This document shows positions 1-8,624 of a DNA stretch of 64,000 nucleotides, one piece after another. The stretch's first letter is position 1. The number at the start of each line of letters is the position of its first letter. Below the pieces are notes generated by a model. It was not told where the DNA came from. It worked only from the letters and a program-made list of their open reading frames with translations, and did no database searches. This stretch comes from Croceimicrobium sp963974215. GTDB taxonomy: Bacteria > Bacteroidota > Bacteroidia > Flavobacteriales > Schleiferiaceae. The DNA lies in assembly GCA_963974215.1 (NCBI GenBank), contig CAXBBL010000004.1, positions 186,001 to 250,000 of the forward strand, written 5' to 3'. The translations under genes and the position numbers were made by a program.

Positions 1-1
1 A

Positions 2-394
2 CAGACCTTAGTTTGGAATTTTCAGGTGCTACTGCCAGCAAGCGCGGTGGGTTTTTTAGCCATGGCAGTTTTAAACCTTAATAATATGCGTGATCTCAAA
101 AGCGATAAAAAGGCGGGTAAAAACACTTTAGCCTTAAAGTTGGGTTTGGCGAAAGCAAAAATCTATCACGCCCTATTGCTTATTTTAGCCTTTGATTTTG
201 CTTTTGTGTATAACCGTTTAAACCCAGGTTCATTATGGCAAAACCTTTATTTTTTAAGCATCCCCCTTTTAATTATAAACTTACTTAAAGTGCGTAAAGC
301 CAATGAGGCAAAGGATTTTGAGCCTCTATTAAAGCAAATGGCTCTTACTACCTTGTTTTTTGCAATTACTTATGGAGTAGGGAAAATTATATGA
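2..394 (+). CDS. menA: MenA, 1,4-dihydroxy-2-naphthoate polyprenyltransferase (C-terminal part)
   Basis: Membrane UbiA-family prenyltransferase that attaches the polyprenyl tail to 1,4-dihydroxy-2-naphthoate in menaquinone synthesis. The reading frame is open from the window edge, so the gene is cut at its 5' end; the GTG at 26 is internal, not a start. The visible part holds the second Asp-rich motif of the family (NNMRDLKSDKKAGKNTLA, binding the second Mg-diphosphate) and then two to three hydrophobic segments ending at the C-terminus. The stop overlaps the menC start as ATGA, and menC and menE follow, so this is the end of a menaquinone operon. Family call is firm; only the amount missing is unknown. 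Confidence 0.9.
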   Translation, partial: QTLVWNFQVLLPASAVGFLAMAVLNLNNMRDLKSDKKAGKNTLALKLGLAKAKIYHALLLILAFDFAFVYNRLNPGSLWQNLYFLSIPLLIINLLKVRKANEAKDFEPLLKQMALTTLFFAITYGVGKII

Positions 395-1437
395 TTGCTT
401 ATTGGAAAAAATACACGCTTAACTTTAAAAACCCGGCGGGTACTAGCAGAGGGGTGCTTAATACGAAAGACTCTTACTTTATCTTTTTAGAGCGTGATGA
501 TAAAAAAGGTATTGGAGAATGTGGAATTCTACGCGGACTAAGTGCGGATGATAGACCCGATTATGAAGTAAAGTTAAGTGAACTTTGTCGCAATCTAGAG
601 GAAAATCCTGACACTAAATGGGAAGATTCTTTAAACGAATGGCCCAGTATTAAGGCAGGCTTAGAGATGGCTCGCTTAGATATGCGTTCGGAAAACCACA
701 TACTTTTCCCCAGCGATTTCACCGATGGCTATGAACGCCAATCTATAAATGGATTAGTTTGGATGGGTGATTTAGATTTTATGAAAAGTCAGATTCGCTC
801 AAAAATTGAGGCTGGCTTTTTGGTCCTTAAAATGAAAATCGGCGCTATTGGTCTAGAGCAGGAGTTACAAGTTTTAAAAGACATTCGCAAAGAATACAGT
901 CCAGCTGAATTACAATTACGCGTAGATGCCAATGGGGCTTTCAATCCAAAAGAAGCTTTGGGTATTTTAGATCAACTAGATCAACTACGAATTCACTCGA
1001 TAGAGCAACCTATTAAGGCGGGACAAATTAAGGACATGGCTTATCTATGTCAAAATTCACCGATGCCCATTGCTTTAGACGAAGAACTTATTGGAGTTTT
1101 TAAAGAGGAGGAAAAACTGAAATTACTCGACGATATAAAACCACGCTTTATCATTCTGAAACCTAGTTTTTTAGGTGGCTTTAAGGACTCGGAGAAATGG
1201 ATAGATTTTGCTGAGGAGCGTGGTATTGGTTGGTGGGTAACCAGCGCTCTAGAAAGCAATTTAGGCCTTAGCGCAATATCGCAGTGGAACTATAATTTAT
1301 ATGGGCATTTGGCCTCTGGCTTAGGCACAGGAAGCCTCTACACCAATAACTTTAATAGCCCACTAGAAACGATACGCGGCACTATTGCTTATAATCCAAA
1401 TGGAGTTTGGGATTTAAAGGACTTCGATAAGAATTAG
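391..1437 (+). CDS. menC: MenC, o-succinylbenzoate synthase
   Basis: Enolase-superfamily dehydratase that converts SHCHC to o-succinylbenzoate in menaquinone synthesis. The 348-residue protein shows the expected active-site order: a KxK pair at K147/K149 (LKMKIG), metal ligands D179 (RVDAN), E205 (SIEQP) and D230 (ALDEE), and a second lysine at K257 (ILKP). The length fits the MenC group rather than the longer muconate-lactonizing enzymes. Its ATG overlaps the menA stop by four bases, so the two are probably translationally coupled. The men neighbourhood supports MenC over a dipeptide epimerase, the main alternative within the superfamily. Confidence 0.92.
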   Translation: MIAYWKKYTLNFKNPAGTSRGVLNTKDSYFIFLERDDKKGIGECGILRGLSADDRPDYEVKLSELCRNLEENPDTKWEDSLNEWPSIKAGLEMARLDMRSENHILFPSDFTDGYERQSINGLVWMGDLDFMKSQIRSKIEAGFLVLKMKIGAIGLEQELQVLKDIRKEYSPAELQLRVDANGAFNPKEALGILDQLDQLRIHSIEQPIKAGQIKDMAYLCQNSPMPIALDEELIGVFKEEEKLKLLDDIKPRFIILKPSFLGGFKDSEKWIDFAEERGIGWWVTSALESNLGLSAISQWNYNLYGHLASGLGTGSLYTNNFNSPLETIRGTIAYNPNGVWDLKDFDKN

Positions 1438-1596
1438 GGAAAAAAGAAAAGCGCCGCAGGGAAACGACGCTTTCTAACTAAACAGGGTACTTTGGTTAGT
1501 AATAACCAATCTATAAGGAACTATACTCTAAAGACGGCTGCGCTGTTTAAAAGGTTGGGAGTTCATGCGAAAAAAATCAAATAATATTCTAAGTAA
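1438..1596 (+). other. menC-menE spacer with two small hairpins
   Basis: An unusually long spacer for this compact operon. It contains two possible stem-loops: AAAGCG (1448-1453) pairing with CGCTTT (1468-1473), and a perfect TTGGTTA / TAACCAA (1492-1498 with 1503-1509, four-base loop). Neither is followed by a convincing T-tract, so I do not call a terminator. A role in differential expression or mRNA processing is only a guess. Confidence 0.35.
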
Positions 1597-2613
1597 TTGA
1601 AAATCAATATTGAAAATATTAATTCAAATCAATATTTAAAGGATATCACTCGCTTAAAGGAGCAATGGTTTTCTGATGATCCTGAGTTTTTGGTACATAC
1701 CTCTGGCAGTACAGGGAAGCCGAAAAGTATCTCTCTTCAAAAGGAACACATGCGAAACTCAGCCTTGGCTACCTTAAAGTTTTTAAAAATAAAAGAAGGA
1801 GACCCTGCACTGCTATGTTTACCTGTCGATAAAATTGGTGGTATTATGATGTTCGTACGTGCCGCTGTAGCCTATTTAGATTTAACCATTGTGGAGCCAA
1901 GCAGCAGCCCATTTGAGAAGCTCGATTCCAAGCTTAAATTTGCGCTTAGCGCTATGGTGCCACTGCAAATTTCTCATTCTCTGCCTTTTCTTTCTAAAGC
2001 AGGTAAACTAATTGCTGGCGGCGGACCGCTTTCCCCTCAGTTAATCCTTAAAATTAAGGAGCAAAAAGCCCAGGTATGGCATAGCTACGGTATGACTGAG
2101 ACGATTTCCCATATCGCTCTTCGGCAGATAAGTCCTGTGCTTTCTCCTGCTTTCAAATTATTACCTGGTGTAAGCATCAAATTGAATTCAGATGCTTGTC
2201 TTGCGATAAGCGCGCCTGCTATAGGAGTAGAAAATTTGCAAACCAAAGACCTTGTGAAATTAATTGGTAAGGACCAATTTCTCTGGAAAGGGCGTCTGGA
2301 TAATGTGGTTTTAAGCGGAGGCCTCAAGCTTTATCCAGAGGAGTTAGAACAGAGAATTGATTTAAAGGAGAACTTTATTTTAGCCGGTCGTGAAGATCCT
2401 AGTTTAGGACAAGAGTTACTGCTAATTATAGAATCAGAAAAGCCATTAGCTGAAAGCTATTTAACTGCTTCACTGGCCAACTTAGCTCGTTTGGAAAGAC
2501 CGAAAGAAATACTTTACACGGGAAGCTTTATCTACACCAGTAATGGAAAAGTTAAACGCTCGGAAACATTAAGCAAGGCTCTTGCGCTTGGACCAAATAA
2601 AGGCCAAGCTTAA
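1597..2613 (+). CDS. menE: MenE, o-succinylbenzoate-CoA ligase
   Basis: ANL-superfamily adenylating enzyme that makes o-succinylbenzoyl-CoA in menaquinone synthesis. The AMP-binding loop HTSGSTGKPKSI lies at residues 34-45, the A5 motif SYGMTET at about 163-169, the WKGRLDNVVLSGG hinge region at about 230-242, and the C-terminal catalytic lysine region SNGKVKRSE near 325. At 338 residues it is a short MenE of the kind seen in Bacteroidota. The frame opens with TTG directly after an in-frame TAA, and the next ATG would remove the AMP-binding loop, so TTG is the start. The 3' end overlaps the convergent transporter gene by 45 bases. Confidence 0.9.
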   Translation: MKINIENINSNQYLKDITRLKEQWFSDDPEFLVHTSGSTGKPKSISLQKEHMRNSALATLKFLKIKEGDPALLCLPVDKIGGIMMFVRAAVAYLDLTIVEPSSSPFEKLDSKLKFALSAMVPLQISHSLPFLSKAGKLIAGGGPLSPQLILKIKEQKAQVWHSYGMTETISHIALRQISPVLSPAFKLLPGVSIKLNSDACLAISAPAIGVENLQTKDLVKLIGKDQFLWKGRLDNVVLSGGLKLYPEELEQRIDLKENFILAGREDPSLGQELLLIIESEKPLAESYLTASLANLARLERPKEILYTGSFIYTSNGKVKRSETLSKALALGPNKGQA

Positions 2614-3474
2614 ACCGGCAATAATATGCCAGATTCCCCACCAGGCAGTGAGTAAGGCCATGCCTCCCAGTCCTTCGAAAAAAGCAAATATGATTACCAG
2701 ACCTAATCCTGAGTTCTGAATTCCCGTTTCTATCGAAATTGTCCGTTTATCCCTTCTGCTTAAAGCAAAAATTTGTCCTAAACCATAACCCGAAGCAAGG
2801 GCAATGGCATTATGAACAAGCACTAAAAGAGCCACTGCGTGAATGTATTCTAAAAATAGATCGTAGTTTTTACTAAAAGCGATTACCACAAATGCGATAA
2901 AGATTAAAATACTGGCTAGCCTAAAAATGGGACTAATTTTCTTCGCTGACCTTTCTTGCCATTTACGGTAGGCTAAGCCTGCTAAAAGAGGAAAGAGCAC
3001 AATGGTAAATATAGTTTTAATCACCGCCCACTCATCTAGATTAATATCGGTAAGGAGCGCCATCGTTGGCGGATAAAGTGATGCGTATAGTTTAAAGTTG
3101 AGCGGTGTCATGATTAAACTTGCGAAAGTGGCCAAAGTGGTTAGGCCTACAGACAGGGCAGTATTTGACTTACTTAGATGGCTCATAAAATTTGAGATAT
3201 TACCCCCTGGGCAGGCGGCTACTAATATCATTCCCATTGCGATACTGGCCTGGGGTTGCCAAACGAAAATGAGTAGGTAGGTGAGGAAAGGAAGTACAAG
3301 AAACTGCGATAAAAGTCCAACTAAAGCAGCTTTAGGGTTTTTAATTAATATTTTGAAGTCATCAGTATCAATGTCTAAGGCAATTCCGAACATGATTATC
3401 CCGAGACAGACATTTAACAAAAACAGAGAGTCTGGGCTAAAATTTAAGCGCAGTGCATCTAAAGTATTAGGCAT
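2569..3474 (-). CDS. BASS-family sodium-coupled symporter
   Basis: Inner-membrane protein of 301 residues with about nine to ten hydrophobic segments. It matches the bile acid:sodium symporter (BASS) superfamily, including the early segment LNVCLGIIMFGIALDID, the crossing-helix stretch AACPGGNISNFMSHL and, near the C-terminus, the ETGIQNSGLGLVI helix typical of the fold. Bacterial members move various organic anions such as pantoate, pyruvate or other carboxylates; the substrate cannot be told here. It stands between the men operon (convergent, overlapping 45 bases) and the polysaccharide unit, 53 bases beyond the YkgJ-like gene on the same strand, so it could be read from that unit. Confidence 0.88.
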   Translation of the reverse strand: MPNTLDALRLNFSPDSLFLLNVCLGIIMFGIALDIDTDDFKILIKNPKAALVGLLSQFLVLPFLTYLLIFVWQPQASIAMGMILVAACPGGNISNFMSHLSKSNTALSVGLTTLATFASLIMTPLNFKLYASLYPPTMALLTDINLDEWAVIKTIFTIVLFPLLAGLAYRKWQERSAKKISPIFRLASILIFIAFVVIAFSKNYDLFLEYIHAVALLVLVHNAIALASGYGLGQIFALSRRDKRTISIETGIQNSGLGLVIIFAFFEGLGGMALLTAWWGIWHIIAGLSLAFIWSKRKSLA

Positions 3475-3527
3475 TTTTCTTTGATTGGTGCCCGAAGATA
3501 GCTAGACTGAAATTTTCAGCCAATTTA

Positions 3528-4022
3528 TTACGATTTTTTAGAGCTAAGCGCTCTACTGATTTCAAAAACGGCGGGACAGAGACTGGCATTTTTTTCAGTC
3601 AAAGCTAAGATTTGATGCATTTTGAAACGGTCTGTATGGGGATATTCGCGGCAGGCTTTAGGACGGATATCATATACGCTGCAATAGTTATCTGCGCCAA
3701 GAAAGGGACAGGGTACACTTTTTAAAACCATATCACCATCCTCATCTAAGCGTAAGTATTGGTCGCTGAACTGCGCAGGCTTTAAACGAAAATGTTTGGC
3801 TAAACGAGTGATGTCACTGGGGGTGAAAAGGGGGCCGGTGGTTTTACAGCAATTGGCGCACTTCAAGCAATCTATCTTTTGAAACGCCTCATCATGCGCT
3901 TGATGGAATTCCCGATCAAGGTCTTTAGGTTTGAGGCGTTTTAAATCTTTAAAGATCTTTTTGGTTTCGCCTTTTTGCTGCAGAGCTTTTGCACGAAAAG
4001 CATCTAAATCGTATTGATCCAT
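3528..4022 (-). CDS. YkgJ-family cysteine-cluster protein
   Basis: Protein of 164 residues with the CxxCxxCC core (CLKCANCC at about 54-61), followed by CPF, YCSVYDIRPKACREYPH and a final Cys. This is the pattern of the YkgJ/CxxCxxCC family, predicted to bind zinc or an iron-sulfur cluster. The biochemical role of the family is not settled. It begins two bases after the sugar transferase gene ends and is likely the last gene of that minus-strand unit. No signal peptide is seen, so it is probably cytoplasmic. Confidence 0.85.
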   Translation of the reverse strand: MDQYDLDAFRAKALQQKGETKKIFKDLKRLKPKDLDREFHQAHDEAFQKIDCLKCANCCKTTGPLFTPSDITRLAKHFRLKPAQFSDQYLRLDEDGDMVLKSVPCPFLGADNYCSVYDIRPKACREYPHTDRFKMHQILALTEKNASLCPAVFEISRALSSKKS

Positions 4023-4024
4023 AG

Positions 4025-5443
4025 CTATTTACCTCGGCCTTGTAAAACTATTATTACGGTGTATATTAAGATTTTGATATCGTTTAATAGACTCATGTTT
4101 TCGATATAAATCACATCAAATTTTAGCCTTTCTACCATTTCTTCTACATTTTCGGCATAACCAAACTTTACCATTCCCCAAGAGGTGATACCTGGTTTTA
4201 CCTTTTGCAAATGGCGATAATGTGGCGCCTGCTTACTGATCATCTCCATATAATACTTACGCTCTGGACGAGGACCAACAATAGACATGTCCCCTTTTAA
4301 AACATTAAAGAATTGGGGAAGCTCATCTAAACGATATTTCCGCATAATTCTACCCCAAGGGGTAATTCTATCGTCGTTTTCACTGCTTAATTGCGGTCCG
4401 TTTTCTTCGGCATTTACTACCATCGAACGAAATTTGAACATCTTAAATTGCCGCCCGTGAATTCCCACGCGATTTTGCACAAAAAAGATTGGTCCCTTAT
4501 CGCTAAACTTGGTAATAAGCATTACCGTAATTAGAATTGGCGAAAGTATTATAAACACTAGAATGGAGGCGAAAATATCAAAGAGGCGCTTCAGTACCAT
4601 TTGCCAACCTGGCATTAATTGATGGTTTATCTCAACCAAGGGAATAGAGCGCATAGATTCCATACGCACCTTTCCCGAGATAATATCGTAGGTATCGGGG
4701 ATCATTTTGATTTTCACCGAAGTATCCTCGAGGTTATTTACAATTTCCTCTAAACGATGGTGTTCGGAAGATTCGATTGCTATAATTACTTCTTCAACTT
4801 CGTATTGCGCAATAATTTCGGGTAACTCGAGGTGATTGCCGAGATGCTCGAGGTTTTTCTCTAGCAGAAAGCGAATATTATTATCCACGCTGGCAAAACC
4901 CACGAAATTATGTCCTGTTTTACGGTTACTACGTGATTCTAATCTAGCATAAAGATCCGCCGCCTTGGCATTGCTTCCAATCATTAAGGTGTTAAAAGCA
5001 ATTTTTCCGCTGCGTGTGCGGTAGGCCGTGCGTGTGCTAATTAGAGATCGGAAAAGGGCAGTGATAAAAAAGTGAGCTCCAAAATAAACCAAAAAGCCGC
5101 GGTAGTAATCGGTATAGTTAGAAACACTATCGTCGAGAATTAAAGCGAAAAAGATAAATATGCTTCCTAAAAAGCTGGTGTTAAAAGTGTAGAAAAGATC
5201 TTTCAGGCGTGATCGGCGGTAAATATCTCGATAAAAGTCAGTAATGATATAAACCATTAGCCAGAAGAAAGGAATCGTAACTAAGCCGATATAGTAATTT
5301 GGCGTGAACTCTAAATTTGTTAGTCCAAACATTTCCGATTCTACCACTAATTTACGGAAGACAAAAAGAGTAGTATAGGATAAAACTGCGGCGATTACAT
5401 CCCAAAACTGATACTTAAAGACTTGTAAACGTTGGTTCTTCAT
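4025..5443 (-). CDS. Exopolysaccharide-initiating polyprenyl glycosylphosphotransferase
   Basis: Membrane enzyme of the WcaJ/WbaP/EpsL type, which loads the first sugar-1-phosphate onto undecaprenyl phosphate. Of 472 residues, the N-terminal part has four hydrophobic helices (within about 10-135), then a CoA-binding-like Rossmann region (about 145-255), another helix near 285-310, and the C-terminal catalytic domain with KFRSMV, the DELPQFFNVLKGDMSIVGPRP signature and KPGITSW. It abuts the lipoprotein gene upstream with no gap and the YkgJ-like gene two bases downstream. No further glycosyltransferases or Wzx/Wzy proteins are nearby, so the rest of the pathway must lie elsewhere. Confidence 0.93.
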   Translation of the reverse strand: MKNQRLQVFKYQFWDVIAAVLSYTTLFVFRKLVVESEMFGLTNLEFTPNYYIGLVTIPFFWLMVYIITDFYRDIYRRSRLKDLFYTFNTSFLGSIFIFFALILDDSVSNYTDYYRGFLVYFGAHFFITALFRSLISTRTAYRTRSGKIAFNTLMIGSNAKAADLYARLESRSNRKTGHNFVGFASVDNNIRFLLEKNLEHLGNHLELPEIIAQYEVEEVIIAIESSEHHRLEEIVNNLEDTSVKIKMIPDTYDIISGKVRMESMRSIPLVEINHQLMPGWQMVLKRLFDIFASILVFIILSPILITVMLITKFSDKGPIFFVQNRVGIHGRQFKMFKFRSMVVNAEENGPQLSSENDDRITPWGRIMRKYRLDELPQFFNVLKGDMSIVGPRPERKYYMEMISKQAPHYRHLQKVKPGITSWGMVKFGYAENVEEMVERLKFDVIYIENMSLLNDIKILIYTVIIVLQGRGK

Positions 5444-6358
5444 CTATTCGTAAATCAGTTTGATATTATCCAAATAAATTCTGGCTTCGGAAACATCGGA
5501 AGGCTTTCTTGCCGTTATCAATACTTTATAGCCGCTAGCTCCCGGAAAAGCTTGAAATTCGGTAATGAGGTTTATATAAATTTTACTCCATTCTTCTTTC
5601 GGGTAAACCACTGTGGTTACATCTTGCGCATCTCCTGTAGGGAAATCGGCGATCAGCCCAAAGCCAACATTGATATTGGTTTTATAGCTAACTTCTAAAT
5701 AAATATTTTGCGCACCGCGCGTTAAGTTATAGGCTACAACAGAGGAGAGCTCTACAAAGGGATTATCGTCGTCTAAAATTATAAGCCCCGAGTTGCTATT
5801 GGGCTCTGGCGTAGTACTGCCATAAGGAGTAAAAGTAAAAATGCTATCTGGATCATCAGTTTTAAAGATACCGGTATCACTAAATAATGTACTCTCGAAA
5901 TTTAAACCTGGATCGTCGAAGTCTTCAACCACTACCAGATTAAAATTGTCACGATAAGTAACGGTTAACTGCTCGTCTGTTAATACAATGGTATCTAATT
6001 TCCCAGGAGAATTAGGGTTTACTACATCAGTATAAATAGGAGTGAAGGCATCATTAATTGAGCGAAAGGAAGCAATACCATTTGTGTTAATCCCAGCATA
6101 AAGTATCAGTTCGTTTACGCCTTCATTTAAAATAACGGGAATGGTTGCAGGCATTTCATACGCTCCTACGGGCTCTTGGTTGGCATAAACGTAAACCGTA
6201 GTGATAGCTTGGTGCGCACTACCTTCTTCGGTGAAATCGGTTTCAAGATGAATAGCATCTATTTGCAAGTAAGTAGGCTTTTTTGCCTCATCTTGATCGC
6301 AAGCAGAAATAGCAAATAAAGCTCCCAGAGAAGCTAAAGTGAATAGTCTTTTAAACAT
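5444..6358 (-). CDS. Lipoprotein of unknown function with a C-terminal sandwich-like domain
   Basis: Predicted lipoprotein of 304 residues: a short charged start, a hydrophobic stretch and the lipobox FAISAC with Cys near residue 20. The body is beta-rich. Residues about 140-304 (VVEDFDDPG ... ARIYLDNIKLIYE) resemble the jelly-roll carbohydrate-binding-like modules common in Flavobacteriia, with the closing YLDNIKL strand. No catalytic motif is visible. It sits eight bases after the oxidoreductase gene and directly abuts the sugar transferase, so a part in surface polysaccharide handling is reasonable, but that is inference from position. Confidence 0.7.
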   Translation of the reverse strand: MFKRLFTLASLGALFAISACDQDEAKKPTYLQIDAIHLETDFTEEGSAHQAITTVYVYANQEPVGAYEMPATIPVILNEGVNELILYAGINTNGIASFRSINDAFTPIYTDVVNPNSPGKLDTIVLTDEQLTVTYRDNFNLVVVEDFDDPGLNFESTLFSDTGIFKTDDPDSIFTFTPYGSTTPEPNSNSGLIILDDDNPFVELSSVVAYNLTRGAQNIYLEVSYKTNINVGFGLIADFPTGDAQDVTTVVYPKEEWSKIYINLITEFQAFPGASGYKVLITARKPSDVSEARIYLDNIKLIYE

Positions 6359-6366
6359 CTACCTTT

Positions 6367-7353
6367 TTAGGTAATTTGGTTGTGGTTCAAATCGATTTTT
6401 TGCAAGATTTCATGTGCTACCTGCAGGGCTTTGTAACCGTCTTCTAAACTAACGCTCACATCTACCTTTTTATTGATTGCGTCGGCAAAAGAACGCAATT
6501 CTTCTTGAATGGCATTGCTGGCTTTACTTTCCGGCTTTTCGAAATAGATTTGACGCTTTTCGCCGTCGTTCAATTCCATAATCATGGCGTAGGGGTCGGA
6601 CTCATCTACATCCTTTTTCATGCGAATCACTTCGCTTTCTTTAGTGAGGAAGTCGATACTGATATAGGCATCCCTTTGAAAGATGCGAGTTTTACGCATG
6701 TTTTTTAGCGAAATTCGACTAGCGGTTAAGTTTGCCACTGCTCCATTATCGAACTCAATGCGTGCATTGGCTATATCTGGACTATTGCTTAAAACGGCAA
6801 CGCCACTGGCATGGATTTTTTTTACGGGCGACTTTACCGTTCCCAAAACAATGTCGATATCGTGAATCATTAAATCTAAAACCACTGGAACGTCTGTTCC
6901 ACGCGGATTAAATTCGGCAAGACGATGCGTTTCTATAAACAAGGGATTGTTGATGGAGTCTTTCACTGCAAGGTAAGCGGGATTGAAGCGCTCTACGTGG
7001 CCTACTTGTGCCTTAACACCCGCTTCTTCGCAAAGTTTTATTAGCTTTTTCGCTTGTTCAGGTGTTTCGGTTATTGGCTTTTCAATAAAAAAGTGCTTTA
7101 CTTTTCTGGCGGCTAAAACGGCCAACTCAAAGTGATTTAAGGTAGGCGTTACAATATCTACCACATCAACTGCATCAATTAAGGCTTCTACGGAAGTAAA
7201 AGCGGTAATATTTAACTCTTTCGCTATTTCTGCAGCGACCTCTTCGCGCGGGTCGAAAAAACCTACTAATTGATAATGAGACTCTAGATTGAGGATGCAA
7301 CGCAGGTGAATTTTACCTAAATGCCCTGCTCCTAAAACGCCGATTTTTAACAT
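6367..7353 (-). CDS. Gfo/Idh/MocA-family oxidoreductase
   Basis: NAD(P)-dependent sugar or cyclitol dehydrogenase family protein, 328 residues. It has the N-terminal Rossmann motif GVLGAGHLGKIH (residues 5-16), the EKPITET motif with the conserved lysine near 93, and VLDLMIHDIDI where the family's catalytic Asp/His lie. The substrate is unknown; many relatives oxidise UDP-sugars or inositols for polysaccharide synthesis. It is the first gene of a minus-strand unit with a lipoprotein and a polyprenyl glycosylphosphotransferase, which fits nucleotide-sugar modification. Confidence 0.88.
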   Translation of the reverse strand: MLKIGVLGAGHLGKIHLRCILNLESHYQLVGFFDPREEVAAEIAKELNITAFTSVEALIDAVDVVDIVTPTLNHFELAVLAARKVKHFFIEKPITETPEQAKKLIKLCEEAGVKAQVGHVERFNPAYLAVKDSINNPLFIETHRLAEFNPRGTDVPVVLDLMIHDIDIVLGTVKSPVKKIHASGVAVLSNSPDIANARIEFDNGAVANLTASRISLKNMRKTRIFQRDAYISIDFLTKESEVIRMKKDVDESDPYAMIMELNDGEKRQIYFEKPESKASNAIQEELRSFADAINKKVDVSVSLEDGYKALQVAHEILQKIDLNHNQIT

Positions 7354-7491
7354 GCTGAAATTTTGTGCTGTAAAAATACTATATCAAGCGGGGAGAGGCG
7401 TGGTTTTTAATTAATAAGTGTTCACAAAAAACTGTTTATTTTCTTTAAAACTTCTGGTGAGGAATCGAGCAAATATTAGCAATTTCGCCAA

Positions 7492-8133
7492 GTGAATGAT
7501 TTGCCCCGCCATAGAGGAATGCGCAACAAGCTCGTTAAGTTGCTTATTGAAAAAGGTATTCGCGATCGCTTGGTCTTAAAAGCGATTGGTACCGTGCCTC
7601 GTCATTTGTTTTTAGATAGTGGTTTTGAAGACTTTGCTTATCAAGATCGGGCTTTTCCAATCGGGGCCGATCAAACCATTTCTCATCCTTATACGGTAGC
7701 TTTTCAAAGTGAAAAACTGGGTTTAAAAGAAGGCGATAAAGTTTTAGAGGTAGGCACGGGTTCGGGCTATCAAGCGGCAGTTTTAGTAGCCATGGGTATA
7801 AAGGTTTACTCTATTGAAAGGCAAAAGGAGCTTTTCGATTTTAGTAAAATGATGCTTAGTAAAATGGATTATAAGCTGAACCAAGTTTTTGGTGATGGCT
7901 ACATCGGTTGGCCGCAATATGCTCCTTTTGACGGAATAATCGTTACCGCAGGCGCTCCTTATATTCCTAAACCGCTATTGGCCCAGCTTAAAGTTGGGGC
8001 GCGATTAGTTATTCCCGTAGGCGATAAAGAGCAACGCATGAAAGTGATTACACGCAATAGCGAAGATGACTTTTCGGTAGAAGATCACGGAGATTTTCGC
8101 TTTGTGCCCATGCTACAAAAGCGTAACTCTTAA
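7492..8133 (+). CDS. pcm: Protein-L-isoaspartate O-methyltransferase
   Basis: Repair enzyme that methylates isoaspartyl residues in aged proteins using SAM. The 213-residue protein carries the family-specific QTISHPYTVA stretch (about 61-70), SAM motif I VLEVGTGSGYQAAVL (84-98) and the later FDGIIVTAGAP motif. The start is taken at GTG, which gives the usual N-terminal length with RHRGMRNKLV near the beginning. It is followed tail-to-tail by a minus-strand gene whose stop shares the four-base TTAA. Confidence 0.93.
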   Translation: MNDLPRHRGMRNKLVKLLIEKGIRDRLVLKAIGTVPRHLFLDSGFEDFAYQDRAFPIGADQTISHPYTVAFQSEKLGLKEGDKVLEVGTGSGYQAAVLVAMGIKVYSIERQKELFDFSKMMLSKMDYKLNQVFGDGYIGWPQYAPFDGIIVTAGAPYIPKPLLAQLKVGARLVIPVGDKEQRMKVITRNSEDDFSVEDHGDFRFVPMLQKRNS

Positions 8134-8624
8134 AACTCTTCCATAATTGGTGGGCCAAAAAAGCCCAATCCTCGACCATTATAAAAAAGTTCGTAGTGTA
8201 AGCTTACCGTACTTTGCATACCCTTATAGGAGTACAAAAAGCGCATTTCGGCTTGATAGGTATTTTTGAAATTGGCTTTCGCCTGATAAGAAGAGGACAG
8301 ATACTCGGCCTCTGCACCATCGTGTGCTTCTAAATAATATCGCTCAACTAAAAGTCCCAGTTTCTTGTGAAAGAGTTCATATTCTAAACCATATTTGGCT
8401 TCGATATCGTATTTGTATTCTTCCTTTTCGCTGTAAGTCCAGTTTTGCTGATCTACCATTTCACGGTAGGTTTTAATACGGATATACTCTAAACGGGGTA
8501 ACTCGCTTGTATCGGTTAGTAAGACTAACAAGTCTTGGGCTACTTTTTCAAAATCGGCATCACTTTGCGCCTTTAGACCTTGTAAGCCACAGATGAGCAA
8601 TAAGCTCAGTAGTACTTTTCTCAT
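8130..8624 (-). CDS. Small secreted protein of unknown function
   Basis: Protein of 164 residues with a clear Sec signal peptide (MRKVLLSLLLICGLQGLKAQ, cleavage likely after about residue 19). The mature part is rich in Tyr, Glu and Lys with no motif I recognise. It overlaps the upstream AIM24-like gene by four bases (ATGA) and so is probably co-translated with it. Likely periplasmic. Function unknown. Confidence 0.7.
   Translation of the reverse strand: MRKVLLSLLLICGLQGLKAQSDADFEKVAQDLLVLLTDTSELPRLEYIRIKTYREMVDQQNWTYSEKEEYKYDIEAKYGLEYELFHKKLGLLVERYYLEAHDGAEAEYLSSSYQAKANFKNTYQAEMRFLYSYKGMQSTVSLHYELFYNGRGLGFFGPPIMEEF

Noticed and set aside
26..28. GTG as the start of menA
   Set aside because: The frame is open to the window edge and upstream codons continue the membrane protein, so the gene is simply cut.
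1448..1473. Possible terminator after menC
   Set aside because: AAAGCG/CGCTTT has only six pairs, a large loop and a short T-run, and menE lies downstream on the same strand.
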